Shown here: piece by piece, positions 34,286 to 44,168 of the stretch
Position numbering within the stretch: position 1 is the stretch's first letter
How the letters are laid out: every line of letters begins with the position of its first letter
Notes under the pieces: generated by a model
The model's database searches: none
Seen by the model: only the letters and a program-made list of their open reading frames with translations
Told to the model about the DNA's origin: nothing
Position numbers and translations under genes: made by a program
NCBI GenBank assembly: GCA_032139905.1
Contig: JAQJDB010000006.1
Location: 496,001-560,000 of the forward strand
Direction: 5' to 3'
Origin: Nitrospira sp. MA-1
GTDB lineage: Bacteria; Nitrospirota; Nitrospiria; Nitrospirales; UBA8639
Length of the DNA stretch: 64,000 nt

Positions 34286-35338
34286 TTAACACCATTCGCC
34301 GGTTTTGCAGGATTTGACGTTACTCGATAATTGGGTAGGTGGGGTCGTGATCGTGGAGGATGGTGAGTCACACCAGGTCCCAATTGTGCAGGCTCCGTCG
34401 GAGACAGGCGGCTTTGATGCTATTGAGTAGCTCAGCGTGGTCGGTGTCAACGCAGGTGAAGGGGTGCCGACTGAGGATAACAATGGGGATTCCGGGCTAT
34501 GGGATACCGTCCGTACGAGGGTTTGATTCTCAGGTTTTTGCTCTATGGTTAAAGGTTTTGGGTCGGTTTGTTCATCCATCGCGGGATCGTGGGGAAGGGA
34601 AGCTAGAAAAGTCGGATTCTTTTTTTGTAGCTTTGCCAAGAGTTTTTGGCCGTCTGAGTGATAGGAGTTGTTAGGATGTTCATTGACCAGGGCAAGTAAC
34701 CATTCCTGTGACCATTCTTCGATACCCAGGTCCTGGTAGGTTTTCGCCAGATGGAACATGGCATCCCCGGCAGTTTCTAATTCAGGAAACTCCTTGATAA
34801 TTTTTTCAAATCGATGGGCAGCAGCGAGATATGAATCCCGGTTGAGGTAGAATTGCCCAACCATCAAATGTCGTTGGGCTAATTGTTCTTTGCAAATCAG
34901 AATGGTTTGCTTGGCTTCGGTTTCATAGCGGCTTGCCGGAAATTCTTGAAGAAGTTTGTCGAAGTTCTGAATGGCTAGATCCAGGGGCTCAGGGTCACGA
35001 TCGACTGTCCGGTATTGTTTGAAATGGCTGACCCCAATTTTGTATTGGGCATAAGGTGCCAATACATGATTTCGGTGGAGGTCGAGGAAATGTTTGTATT
35101 CCACGATGGATTCCGCATAGGATTCCTTGTCAAAAAATGATTCGGCCCGTTTCATGATCACGTTCGGATCGTAATTCATTTCTACGGAATCACCGACGAA
35201 AATTTGTTCGTCCGTTGAGGACACTGCTTGTTTCGATGTGGTGTCGGTTGGTTTGGGTGTGGAGGAACATCCAGCGATCATGACAAGAGCAGCGAGGAAG
35301 GTGGTCGAAAGAATCCGAAAATTGACAGGAAATGTCAC
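34286..35338 (-). CDS. bamD: Outer membrane assembly lipoprotein BamD-like
   Basis: This is a TPR lipoprotein of the BamD/ComL type, part of the machinery that inserts beta-barrel proteins into the outer membrane. A signal sequence ends in the lipobox MIAGC (lipidated Cys24). TPR-like helices cover about residues 60-250: YDPNVIMKRAESFFDKESYA, YAQYKIGVSHFKQYRTVDRD, FDKLLQEFPASRYETEAK and FEKIIKEFPELETAGDAMFH. The YPxSxY-like FPASRY is typical. At 350 residues it is about 100 longer than E. coli BamD because of a Ser/Thr/Pro-rich C-terminal extension from about residue 255, ending in two CKTGEWC/CTIGTWC-like patches. That tail is unusual and its role is unknown. Confidence 0.85.
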   Translation of the reverse strand: MTFPVNFRILSTTFLAALVMIAGCSSTPKPTDTTSKQAVSSTDEQIFVGDSVEMNYDPNVIMKRAESFFDKESYAESIVEYKHFLDLHRNHVLAPYAQYKIGVSHFKQYRTVDRDPEPLDLAIQNFDKLLQEFPASRYETEAKQTILICKEQLAQRHLMVGQFYLNRDSYLAAAHRFEKIIKEFPELETAGDAMFHLAKTYQDLGIEEWSQEWLLALVNEHPNNSYHSDGQKLLAKLQKKNPTFLASLPHDPAMDEQTDPKPLTIEQKPENQTLVRTVSHSPESPLLSSVGTPSPALTPTTLSYSIASKPPVSDGACTIGTWCDSPSSTITTPPTQLSSNVKSCKTGEWC

Positions 35339-35573
35339 AGGTAAGTCACTCCGGGCAGTAGATGATCATGGGCTGAGGTGAATGTCGATACAGAGAGTAT
35401 GAAATAGCCTGTAATCTATACAAGATTCGGACCAATAAAAGAAAGTCTTTAATATTGCGATTAGGTTAAATCTTTTACCGAAAATCGTCTCTTTTTTGCC
35501 ACATTATTGAGTAGGCATAAAATAAATGCGACAGTCGGTATTATTGTGAATTTAACGAATAGGCCACGAGTAC

Positions 35574-36566
35574 ATGAATGGCAAACTCTCTAGAATTGTG
35601 GGAACCGGATCCTTTCTCCCCAGTCGTCGGGTAGATAACCAGGAGGTAGCAGATCTGCTAGGGATTGAGCCTTCGTATATTTTTCGAGTTTCAGGTATCC
35701 GGACCAGGTTTTGGGCCGGTCCACAGGAGGAATGCTCTTTCTTGGCAGAGCAGGCTACTCGAAGGGCATTGGATCAGGCCGGGTTGGTCCCGGAGAATCT
35801 TGACGCCATTCTTGTCTCCTCCACCTCTCCAGAGATGATTTTCCCCTCCACGGCCTGCTTGCTTCAGGCTCGATTGGGTATCAAAGGCATCCCGGCCTTT
35901 GATCTCTCTGCCTCCTGCTCGGGATTTCTCTATGGCCTTTCCATGGCGGATTGTTTTATTCGGGCCGGACAGTTTCGAAGATGTCTCGTCGTGGCTTCGG
36001 AAATCAAATCCCGGTCTTTGGATGTCAAAGATTTGAGTACAACCATTTTATTCGGTGACGGGGCCGGTGCCGCCATTGTCGAAAAATCATCAAATGCTGA
36101 CATGGGCGTCGTCAGTATTCGACTTCACGCCGACGGGGCATATCATGATCTGGTCAAAATTGCCGGGGGGGGGTCCCGTCAGCCTTTGACTCAATCTGTC
36201 CTTGGTTCCAATGAGCATACCATGCGAATACGGGGTTCCAGGCTGTTTCGCATTGCAATCAAGCGCTTAGGTCAAGCGGTCCGCAACCATTTGGAGCAGG
36301 AGAAATGGGATGTCTCGGAACTCGACCAAGTCATTTTCCATCAAGCCAATGGACGGATGCTTGCCCAGTTTTGTGAAAATATCGGGATCCCTCATGAGCG
36401 ATGCCTCACGATGATCGAGCAAGTTGGAAATACCTCCTCGGCTTCATTGCCGATGGCTTTAGACCATGCGAATCGGGGGCAGAGACTGAAGAAGGGCGAT
36501 CAGGTCATGTTGGGGGCCTTTGGTGGAGGGCTGACGTGGGGCACGGCTTTGGTTCGGTGGGGATAA
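35574..36566 (+). CDS. fabH: 3-oxoacyl-ACP synthase III (FabH) family protein
   Basis: This condensing enzyme is predicted to join an acyl-CoA starter to malonyl-ACP. The catalytic triad is complete: Cys115 in LSASCSGFLYG, His256 in FHQANGRM and Asn286 in GNTSSAS. The C-terminal GAFGGGLTWGTALVRW matches the family. The start is ATG 35574 and the length of 330 residues is typical. No other fatty-acid synthesis gene is adjacent, so it could serve a specialised pathway (a FabH homologue for another starter) rather than bulk fatty-acid synthesis. Confidence 0.88.
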   Translation: MNGKLSRIVGTGSFLPSRRVDNQEVADLLGIEPSYIFRVSGIRTRFWAGPQEECSFLAEQATRRALDQAGLVPENLDAILVSSTSPEMIFPSTACLLQARLGIKGIPAFDLSASCSGFLYGLSMADCFIRAGQFRRCLVVASEIKSRSLDVKDLSTTILFGDGAGAAIVEKSSNADMGVVSIRLHADGAYHDLVKIAGGGSRQPLTQSVLGSNEHTMRIRGSRLFRIAIKRLGQAVRNHLEQEKWDVSELDQVIFHQANGRMLAQFCENIGIPHERCLTMIEQVGNTSSASLPMALDHANRGQRLKKGDQVMLGAFGGGLTWGTALVRWG

Positions 36567-36723
36567 AATTGCCCTTTGGGCGTAGGTCCACTTACCGGAG
36601 AAACCTGGTTGGGCATTGTGTTGTATTGACGATCTCTTGCTATTTGGCCTATCGTGCGCAAGCAATAGGCATGAGTGGGATAGAGGTAGATAATTAAGAA
36701 TAGATAAAAGAAGGAGGGGTGCG

Positions 36724-37662
36724 TTGAAAATCTTCCTGGCCAATCCCAGAGGGTTCTGTGCGGGAGTGGATCGAGCGATTGAAATCGTCGATTTGTCCTT
36801 AAAGACCTACGGGGCACCAATTTTTGTTCGGCATGAAATTGTCCATAGCCGTCATGTGGTTGAGTCCCTTCGTGGAAAGGGCGCTATTTTTGTGGAAGAA
36901 CTGAATGAGGTGCCTGATGGCGCCATTGTCATTTTCAGTGCACATGGTGTGGCAAAAGAGGTGTGGGAAGAATCCACCCGACGAAATTTGAAAGTCATTG
37001 ATGCCACATGTCCCCTGGTCATCAAGGTCCATAACGAAGTCAATCGGGATTACTCCAACGAATATGAGTTGATTCTGATTGGGCACGCGGGTCATCCTGA
37101 GGTGGTGGGAACCCTGGGGCAGGTGCCTGATAAATTTCATTTAGTTTCCTCGGTTGAGGATGTTGACTCCTTAGAAGTGGAAAATCCTCTGCATTTGTCG
37201 TATGTCACCCAAACGACATTGAGTGTGGATGAGTGCAGAGATATTGTTGCCGCATTACATCGTCGATTTCCCGGTATTAAGGGGCCACACCAGGAAGATA
37301 TTTGTTATGCCACGCAAAATCGGCAAAATGCGGTCAAAGAGCTGTCACGTTTTGTTGACGTCATTCTGGTCATCGGGTCTCCTAATAGCTCCAATTCCAA
37401 CCGATTGAGAGAATTGGGCGAGCGGTGTGGAATCCCTTCATATCTCATTGATTCTTATCAGGATATTCAAACTCAATGGCTGGAAGGTGTGAACGCAATT
37501 GGCATTGCGGCGGGGGCCTCGGCTCCAGAAGTGTTGGTAGCTCAGGTTATTAAGTTTTTGAAAGAGCAAGGAGCGACATCGGTAGAGGAGTTGACGGTGG
37601 TGGAAGAGAATGTTGAATTTCTTCTTCCCAAAGAATTACTGATGGCAAAAGTGCCGCGATAA
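36724..37662 (+). CDS. ispH: 4-hydroxy-3-methylbut-2-enyl diphosphate reductase (IspH/LytB)
   Basis: IspH is a [4Fe-4S] enzyme that catalyses the last step of the MEP pathway, giving isopentenyl and dimethylallyl diphosphate. The three cluster cysteines are Cys12 ([13 protein letters not shown]), Cys96 ([12 protein letters not shown]) and Cys194 ([10 protein letters not shown]). The substrate residues in [11 protein letters not shown] (Glu126) and the SSNSNRL segment are also present. The start is TTG 36724, six bases after a strong AAGGAGGGG (36711-36719); no alternative ATG exists before the first cysteine motif. At 312 residues the length is normal. Confidence 0.97.
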   Translation: MKIFLANPRGFCAGVDRAIEIVDLSLKTYGAPIFVRHEIVHSRHVVESLRGKGAIFVEELNEVPDGAIVIFSAHGVAKEVWEESTRRNLKVIDATCPLVIKVHNEVNRDYSNEYELILIGHAGHPEVVGTLGQVPDKFHLVSSVEDVDSLEVENPLHLSYVTQTTLSVDECRDIVAALHRRFPGIKGPHQEDICYATQNRQNAVKELSRFVDVILVIGSPNSSNSNRLRELGERCGIPSYLIDSYQDIQTQWLEGVNAIGIAAGASAPEVLVAQVIKFLKEQGATSVEELTVVEENVEFLLPKELLMAKVPR

Positions 37663-37986
37663 GTTCCTCTGGATTTCCGCTTTCCAGGTGGAGGGCGAGC
37701 GTATCTTTTCCGAATTTATCCTTCCTCATTATCTTTCCCAATATACTGAAGCCGGTGGATCTGTTTGATTGGGGACTCCTCATGGCAATAGAGAAACCTC
37801 CGTAAAAGGTTTCATGGTTTTATCCTGTTGACAGGAACCTTGGTTTTGGCAATATGTCAAGATATTGAATAGGCTGCTAGTCAGCCCTACCGTATTTTGT
37901 GGAAAATTTTGATTTTTCTTTCTTCTTTATGGTACTGATTTGAGCCAAATTACTGCCCTGTCATCCACTCCATTCTGGGAGGGAAT
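37663..37986. other. Intergenic region between ispH and smc
   Basis: About 320 bp without a supported gene. It contains the promoter candidate at 37828-37855. No clear terminator for ispH was seen. Confidence 0.4.
37828..37855 (+). promoter_or_regulatory. Candidate sigma-70-type promoter upstream of smc
   Basis: TTGACA (37828-37833) is followed after 16 bp by CAATAT (37850-37855), a plausible -35/-10 pair. It would leave a leader of roughly 120 nt before the smc ATG. This rests on consensus matching only. Confidence 0.35.
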
Positions 37987-40900
37987 ATGTATCTTCGTAC
38001 TCTAGTCGTCAGTGGGTTTAAATCCTTTGCTGAGGCAAAAATAGATTTTCCGAATGGGATAACCGCTGTTGTCGGTCCCAACGGGACAGGTAAGAGTAAT
38101 ATCGTGGATGCCATTCTGTGGGCGATGGGTGAGCAAAGCGTGAAGAGTTTACGAAGTGAGCGCATGGAAGACGTGATTTTTAATGGGACTGAACAACGTA
38201 AACCCATGGGAATGGTCGAAGCCTCACTCATTTTTTCCGAGGTGACGCCTCGGGAGTTGGAGCCTGTCTCTGCCCTTCTGGAAGGGCTTGACCAGGCAAC
38301 GGATGTCATGATTACCCGCCGGCTTTACCGCGAGGGAGACAGTGAATATTACTTTAATAAGATTCCCTGCCGACTCAAGGATATTCGAGGATTTCTCTGG
38401 AATGCCCGGGCAGGAGCTCGAGGGCAGTCTGTCATTGAACAGGGCAATATTGAACAGTTGCTCAGTGCTTCCCCACAGGAACGGCGTGAGTTTATTGAGG
38501 GCACGGCAGGTATTATTCGATATAAAAAGCAAAAGGCGGAGGCGTTACGGAAATTACAAAGTACAGAAAATAATCTTTTGCGGGTTCGGGATATTCTAGG
38601 AGAAGTTCGAAGCCAGCTTCGGACACTCAATCGTCAGGCGAAACAGGCAGAGGAGTATCAGACGTTCCTCCGTGAAGCTCGGGAGCTTGAGGTGCGGTTG
38701 TTGACCCATGACTTTCGCCGGTTTTTTCAAGACCAGTGTCAGTTTGAAAACGAGTTACACGAATCTGAAAATCAGGAGCTTTCCTGCGTGGCTGAAGAGG
38801 CCAGGCTTGTGGCCGAGCACCAAGAGGTGCAATTGGAGTTGACGTCTTCTAGCGAAATTCTCAAGGAAGCGCAGGACCGATTTCGAGAGATTGAGCAACA
38901 AATGTCCAATGCATATACGGCGATTCAGATTGAACGCAACCGGCTTGATCAGTATGAACAGCAACATGAGCAGGTCATGGAGGAGCGGGCTCGACTGAAT
39001 GGGGAGGGGCAGGATGCCACGGGTTCCTTGGAAGCTCTGAGAGAGCGGCTGGCCCAAATTCGGTGTGAGATGGAAATTCTCTCTGTCACGGTGAAAGACG
39101 GAGAGGGGGCCATAGCGGATCTCGCCGTTCGCCGTCGGGAAACTGCGGAGAAGGTCGACAAGGGGCGAGAAACCATTCTGGCTTTAGCGGTAGATAAAAC
39201 AAATCAGGAAAACCGCTTGAGAAGTATTGGTGAAGGGCAGAGTTCGATGGCCAGGCGGATTGAACGATTGGCTGTGGAATATGCTCAATCGCAAACCGAT
39301 CAAACCACACTTCAATCGGAAAGCGAAGCCCTTCGACGGGAATGCTCATCTCTCGAAAGTCAGCTTGATGAACTTCGAAACAATCAGGATCGCTTAGAGG
39401 TCAACCTCCAAAGTCAGCGAGAAACCAGGGAAGAGCTTGATGGAAAAATTCTCGACTTCCAAACCCAAACAGCTGGTGCTGAATCTGAATTACGGGCCAT
39501 TCAAAGCGTCTTTCGGGAAGAAATAGGGTATGGCCATCATGGTGAGGGTGATGAAGCCTCAATTCGCGTCGCGTGTTCGTGCATTCAGGAGGCGTTGGCC
39601 GAACGGATGGGAGTGCCAGAGGATGTTGAAAAAGCCATGGAAGCAGTTCTGGGTGAGCGGTTGCAGGCGTGGATTGTCCAATCGCCCCAAGAGGCAGAAA
39701 TGTCCATTGCGCAATTCAAGCAACATGAATGGGGAAAAGGCAGCTTTATTCCCTTGAATATTCCGCGACAGGGTCGAGGGGGGCCAGCCGATTGGTGGAG
39801 CATCGTTCAGCACGACACGGAGGTGCTGGGCTTGGCTGTGGATTTTGTTCAGGTTCCTGACGAGTTGAAGCCTGTGGTTGAGGCCTTGTTGGGGAATACG
39901 GTCATTGTCAAATCATTGGCTGGAGCGTTGAATCTCATGACCAGGCATTCCTGGTTCCAAGGGAACGGTCCGCTTTTAGTGGCTTTGGATGGGGAGCTTG
40001 TGTCTCCATCCGGGGTTATCAGTGGTGGGTCTGGTGGAGAGGCAGGTGGATTATTACGTCGTCGTAGAGAAATTCTCGCATTGGAAGAAAGGTTGAATAC
40101 TCTCTCTGTGGGATTGGAGGAAGCCAAAGCCAACCGGAAATTGCTTCTACAGGAAATTGAGGACCTGTCGCAACAACTTGAAGAAGCCACGTTGTCTATT
40201 CGCGAGATGGAATTTCAGATGTTGACCATTCAAAAAGAGGCTTCTTCCAAAGAGAAGGCTCTTCCCGATCTCGTTCGTCGGTTAGATGCACTTCAGCAGG
40301 ATCGATTAGCGGAAGAGGAGGAATGGGGCCAGCTCCAGGTTGAAGAGGTAGAGGTTCGAACCCGGCTTGAGCGTCTTAATCAGACACGGGCTCAGGAAGA
40401 TGAGGCTCTTCGTCAACTGTTGGACTCTCTCAATGCATTAGACCAAGAGCGACAAGACATGTTGGAAAGCCTCAATGATACTCGAATGAATTTTCAGTCT
40501 CTGAAGTCCCAATGGGACCATGAACAAGCTAATGTTGAACGGATTGAACGGGAAGAAGAGCATCGGAACAGCCGTATTCGACAGATTGATGGACAATTGG
40601 AACACCTCTTTCTCCAAAGTCGAAAAAGCCAGGAGGAACGACTCACCAACGAAGATTTGGTCGAAGAATTAAGCATTCAAAAAGAGGCTATTGCCGGAAC
40701 ATTATTGGAGCTGGGGAACCGGCATGCAGAATGTATGGAGGGAGTGAAACGATTGGATGGTCTGATTGCCAAGGCTCGTGAAACATTGAGCCATATCTTC
40801 AAATCCCGAGTGCCAATTGAGGGGCGTTTAGCAGAGGTTCGGGCGAAGTTCCATGCTGTGCAAGAAACGCTGACCATGACGTATGAAATTTCGACGGATG

Positions 40901-41664
40901 ACCTCAAATATTCCCAGGATGCGGAGCAGACTCCTGAAGTGCTGGAAGGGACTGAACAGGCATCTGACGAGGAGAAAACCGGGCAGTGGAGAGAGCAGTT
41001 GCAGGGTATCAGAAAAAAATTAGAGCGGATCGGTCCGATTAACCTGGCCGCTATTGAGGAGCATGCTCAATTAGAAGAACGCTTTCAATTTTTATTAGCG
41101 CAAGAAGAAGATTTAGCGGGTTCAATCCAATCCCTTCAAGAAATTATTCAGCGATTAAATCAGACAACCAATAAGCTATTTGTGGATACCTTTAAAGAGC
41201 TGCAGGTGAAATTTAGTGAAGTCTTTTCAGCCTTGTTCGCTGGAGGACGTGCTGAGTTGATTCTCGTGGAAGAAACTCAGGAAGGGCAGGAATCTGAAGC
41301 GCCAGCTCTTGAGCCAGGTGTGGAAATTGTCGCCCAACCACCAGGGAAGCGCTTGAAAAACCTCAATATGCTCTCTGGGGGGGAAAAGACGATGACCGTG
41401 ATGGCTCTTCTATTTGCGAGCTTTCTGATTCGTCCTTCTCCATTTTGTGTATTGGATGAGGTGGATGCGCCATTAGATGAAACGAATGTGGTCCGGTTTG
41501 GTCAATTTTTGAGACAAATGGCGGACCGGTCTCAATTTATTGTGATCACACACAATAAACGCACCATGGAGACTGCCAACTCTCTGTTTGGTGTGACGAT
41601 GGAGGATCCTGGTGTTTCGAAGTTGATAGCTGTTCGGCTCCATGAATTAGAAGAGGTGAGCTGA
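37987..41664 (+). CDS. smc: Chromosome partition protein Smc
   Basis: This is a structural-maintenance-of-chromosomes ATPase (1225 residues) that organises and helps separate the chromosome. The N-terminal ATPase half carries Walker A GPNGTGKSN (30-38) and the Q-loop region. Two long heptad-rich coiled-coil arms (about 170-500 and 690-1020) flank a hinge at about 510-680 (EDVEKAMEAVLGERLQAWIV; SPSGVISGGSGGEAGGLLRR). The C-terminal half has the signature LSGGEKTMTVMALLFA and Walker B FCVLDEVDAPLDE near residue 1157. It starts at ATG 37987 after GGGAGGG. No scpA or scpB is adjacent. A terminator follows. Confidence 0.97.
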   Translation: MYLRTLVVSGFKSFAEAKIDFPNGITAVVGPNGTGKSNIVDAILWAMGEQSVKSLRSERMEDVIFNGTEQRKPMGMVEASLIFSEVTPRELEPVSALLEGLDQATDVMITRRLYREGDSEYYFNKIPCRLKDIRGFLWNARAGARGQSVIEQGNIEQLLSASPQERREFIEGTAGIIRYKKQKAEALRKLQSTENNLLRVRDILGEVRSQLRTLNRQAKQAEEYQTFLREARELEVRLLTHDFRRFFQDQCQFENELHESENQELSCVAEEARLVAEHQEVQLELTSSSEILKEAQDRFREIEQQMSNAYTAIQIERNRLDQYEQQHEQVMEERARLNGEGQDATGSLEALRERLAQIRCEMEILSVTVKDGEGAIADLAVRRRETAEKVDKGRETILALAVDKTNQENRLRSIGEGQSSMARRIERLAVEYAQSQTDQTTLQSESEALRRECSSLESQLDELRNNQDRLEVNLQSQRETREELDGKILDFQTQTAGAESELRAIQSVFREEIGYGHHGEGDEASIRVACSCIQEALAERMGVPEDVEKAMEAVLGERLQAWIVQSPQEAEMSIAQFKQHEWGKGSFIPLNIPRQGRGGPADWWSIVQHDTEVLGLAVDFVQVPDELKPVVEALLGNTVIVKSLAGALNLMTRHSWFQGNGPLLVALDGELVSPSGVISGGSGGEAGGLLRRRREILALEERLNTLSVGLEEAKANRKLLLQEIEDLSQQLEEATLSIREMEFQMLTIQKEASSKEKALPDLVRRLDALQQDRLAEEEEWGQLQVEEVEVRTRLERLNQTRAQEDEALRQLLDSLNALDQERQDMLESLNDTRMNFQSLKSQWDHEQANVERIEREEEHRNSRIRQIDGQLEHLFLQSRKSQEERLTNEDLVEELSIQKEAIAGTLLELGNRHAECMEGVKRLDGLIAKARETLSHIFKSRVPIEGRLAEVRAKFHAVQETLTMTYEISTDDLKYSQDAEQTPEVLEGTEQASDEEKTGQWREQLQGIRKKLERIGPINLAAIEEHAQLEERFQFLLAQEEDLAGSIQSLQEIIQRLNQTTNKLFVDTFKELQVKFSEVFSALFAGGRAELILVEETQEGQESEAPALEPGVEIVAQPPGKRLKNLNMLSGGEKTMTVMALLFASFLIRPSPFCVLDEVDAPLDETNVVRFGQFLRQMADRSQFIVITHNKRTMETANSLFGVTMEDPGVSKLIAVRLHELEEVS

Positions 41665-41710
41665 GCATTTACAGTGAGGCCCATCATTTTTGGGAAGTCT
41701 CAAATAAAAA

Positions 41711-41744
41711 GCCCCTTCCGTAGAATGTCGGAAGGGGCTTTTTT
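41711..41744. terminator. Bidirectional intrinsic terminator between smc and the ferredoxin gene
   Basis: A 10-bp perfect stem, GCCCCTTCCG (41711-41720) with CGGAAGGGGC (41729-41738), is followed by six T residues on the plus strand and preceded by an A-rich stretch (AAATAAAAA). It can therefore stop transcription from both convergent genes. Confidence 0.93.
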
Positions 41745-41767
41745 GCCGAACCAGGTTTTGTATTTGG

Positions 41768-42115
41768 TTAGTTTCGAACGCCGGCCCAAACTTTCGCTGG
41801 GTCAATTTCTTTGTCAGGATTCAGCTCTTTGGCCTTATCCAGTAGCGTATCAGTTGTCTCAGGGATTTCTGGATCAGGTATACAGCAATCATCCACAGGA
41901 CAGACTGCCGCACATTGAGGCTCATCAAAATGACCGACGCACTCTGTGCAGCGCTCATAGGTAATCACGTATACCGTGTCTCCATCACCCTGACCTTCAC
42001 CGACCTTATGGCCCTTTTCTTCTGCGGCGCTACGTGTCTCAAAAATTGCTTCGTTGGGACATTCGGGGAGACAGGCACCACAATTAATGCACTCTTCTGT
42101 GATTAGCAACGACAT
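41768..42115 (-). CDS. 2x[4Fe-4S] ferredoxin
   Basis: This 115-residue electron carrier has two cluster motifs. The first is Cys9-x2-Cys12-x2-Cys15-x3-Cys19-Pro near the N-terminus. The second is Cys56-x2-Cys59-x8-Cys68-x3-Cys72-Pro, with an enlarged x8 loop and two more cysteines (77-78). This is the layout of the Alvin/YfhL type, with unusually low-potential clusters. There is a ~25-residue insertion between the motifs and a C-terminal extension of about 35 residues. It is monocistronic, with a strong GGAGGA ribosome-binding site. In an autotroph using the reductive TCA cycle such ferredoxins serve as electron donors, but its partner here is not known. Confidence 0.93.
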   Translation of the reverse strand: MSLLITEECINCGACLPECPNEAIFETRSAAEEKGHKVGEGQGDGDTVYVITYERCTECVGHFDEPQCAAVCPVDDCCIPDPEIPETTDTLLDKAKELNPDKEIDPAKVWAGVRN

Positions 42116-42668
42116 AATTCCTCCTTAGGGGACAGGTAAACCGTCATGTCAATTGTAGGAAGCCAACGCCTACGATTTTTAATGAAAATTCCCTTGGCAT
42201 GAGGGCTCGCACGGTATCAACTCTTTGGCGATTTTAACGGTGTAAATTTATTTGCGTCAACCGGACAGAAGACCTATCTGATAAGCCATTCGGGCCTGCG
42301 GTAAAATTAGGTGGACTCAAAAACCATTTTAAGAAATTGTTGGGGCCAATAACCATACAAATTATGGACACATGTCAATATTTTGAGGAAAGGCAGTAAT
42401 TTGGTCTGACCTTGACGAACCTTTGGACGATTGTTATAGCACCGATACGTCATTTATAACGGACGAGAGAGGTTCCGTCGCATTTTGAGAGTCGCGTTTG
42501 AGGTTTGAGGGTGTTTGAGTAATATGAAGCGAAGGATTATGTCTGTGTGGATGAACCCTTGGTAGGCTCATCTCAGGGTATTTTCGTGATCGGGGTTGTT
42601 TTTCCTGGTAGTCCAATCGGGGTTAGACACCTTCCGTATTTTTCTTCCCTTTTCTTGCCTGCTTTCCT
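42116..42668. other. Divergent intergenic region, ferredoxin to DMT transporter
   Basis: About 550 bp with no supported gene. It must contain the promoters of the ferredoxin gene (minus strand) and the transporter gene (plus strand). I could not assign them. Confidence 0.4.
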
Positions 42669-43592
42669 GTGAAAACAAATAGCTCAGGATCCTCAGTGTT
42701 TTCCGCCTATGTTGCCCTCACGACGGCGGCGATGGTCTGGGGAGGATCGGTGGTTGCGCAAAAAGTCGCTTTAGGTCCATTCTCGCCTGTAGAGGCGTCT
42801 GTTTTCAGAGGATTAGGAGCCTTACTGATCCTTATTCCTCTTTGGCTGTGGAAGGAAGGAATTGTTTCTTTTTCCCGAAGAGATTGGCGGAATTTTTTTC
42901 TGTTGGGATTGGGAGTCCTGGGAAATCACCTGTTCGTGCTATTTGGCCTGCAATTTATTGGGGCAGGGGCAGCGGGTATTATTATAGGTGCGAGTCCGGC
43001 AATTACCGCCTTTCTGTCCTCGTTAATCCTGAAGGATGTACCTCTCCGGGTAATTTGGTTTGGTTGCCTGGTTTCGTTTTTTGGAGTATTGAGTATTTCC
43101 GGGCGCGAGGCGGTGGAGGGATTAGGTACCAACCCCTGGCTCGGAGGGAGTCTGGTGGTGTGCGCCTTAGTCAGTTGGGCCCTCTATACGATTGGCTGTC
43201 GCAAAACCATGGAACGGTTCTCTCCGCTGACCGTGACGTGGACCACTCTTCTGATTTCTTTGATCTTTGAAATCCCGTTGTTGGCCATGAATCACAAAGT
43301 ATTGGGTGCGGGGTTGGCGACGGTTCCCGTGTCTGGTTGGCTGGCACTCCTGTATGTCATGGTATTTGCCACGGCGTTGGGTCAACAGGCCTGGTTGTAT
43401 GGCGTCAAGGGCATTGGCCCTTCCAGAGCAGGAATTTTTGGCAATCTTATTCCGGTGTCCGCCTTGTTTTTTTCCCTAGTGATTTTGGGAGAGCCGGTTG
43501 GCATGAGGGAAATAAGTGGGATAGGATTGATCTTGCTCGGGGTCTGGTTGGTTGATCGACAATCCTGTGCCGTATTAGTGAAAGTTACATGA
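42669..43592 (+). CDS. DMT-superfamily transporter (EamA family)
   Basis: This 307-residue inner-membrane protein has about ten membrane segments arranged as two EamA repeats (about 15-145 and 158-295). The first repeat shows the family pattern AAMVWGGSVVAQKVAL...PVEASVFRGLGALLIL. The second ends with LGEPVGMREISGIGLILLGV. Such proteins usually export amino acids or other metabolites. The substrate cannot be deduced. The start is GTG 42669 and the ribosome-binding site is weak. The 37-bp gap to the next gene suggests possible co-transcription. Confidence 0.88.
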   Translation: MKTNSSGSSVFSAYVALTTAAMVWGGSVVAQKVALGPFSPVEASVFRGLGALLILIPLWLWKEGIVSFSRRDWRNFFLLGLGVLGNHLFVLFGLQFIGAGAAGIIIGASPAITAFLSSLILKDVPLRVIWFGCLVSFFGVLSISGREAVEGLGTNPWLGGSLVVCALVSWALYTIGCRKTMERFSPLTVTWTTLLISLIFEIPLLAMNHKVLGAGLATVPVSGWLALLYVMVFATALGQQAWLYGVKGIGPSRAGIFGNLIPVSALFFSLVILGEPVGMREISGIGLILLGVWLVDRQSCAVLVKVT

Positions 43593-43629
43593 TCTGGAAA
43601 TAGGCGGAAACGAAGAAAGAGAGCGCACT

Positions 43630-44022
43630 ATGCTGAAGGAACGGATTGAGGAAGTCACACAGATGAATGAGTTGTTTTATCGTGGGTTTGAACAGCTGGA
43701 TGTTGCGCTGATGGATTCTATCTGGGCTCATCAGGAGTATGTGACCTGTATTCATCCAGGGTGGAGTATCCGAGTGGGGTGGCCCGCGGTTAGGGATTCC
43801 TGGGTGGTCATTTTCAATAATACATTTTCGATGAAATTTGAATTGACTGAAGTCCAGGTCCAAGTTGCGGCTGATGTTGCCTGGGTTATTTGTACAGAAA
43901 ACATCACCAGCCGGGTGGGAGAGAACGAACAGAATAGCCAGGTAGTGTCAACCAATTTATTTGAGCGGATTGGAGACGAATGGAAGATTATCCATCATCA
44001 CGGATCACCGCTCATGGAATAA
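43630..44022 (+). CDS. SnoaL/NTF2-like small protein (DUF4440-type)
   Basis: This 130-residue protein has the cone-shaped NTF2-like pattern: an N-terminal helix (IEEVTQMNELFYRGFEQLDV), the WAHQEYVTCIHPGW strand segment, and a C-terminal VVSTNLFERIGDEWKIIHHH motif that is a hallmark of SnoaL-like/DUF4440 proteins. Enzymatic and non-enzymatic members are known, so no activity is proposed. It lies 37 bp after the DMT transporter gene in the same direction. Confidence 0.82.
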   Translation: MLKERIEEVTQMNELFYRGFEQLDVALMDSIWAHQEYVTCIHPGWSIRVGWPAVRDSWVVIFNNTFSMKFELTEVQVQVAADVAWVICTENITSRVGENEQNSQVVSTNLFERIGDEWKIIHHHGSPLME

Positions 44023-44168
44023 GATCTGAGTGTGCCTTGGCGGTGGGTTACTTCTGAGGCATTCAATTCACTATTTATTTGTAAATTTCTTACATTTTGT
44101 GGTCAATCGGGAAGGTGCAAGGCCAGGATAATGGCCAAACAGGTGTGGCTTGGAAAATGGAGTTTTGA

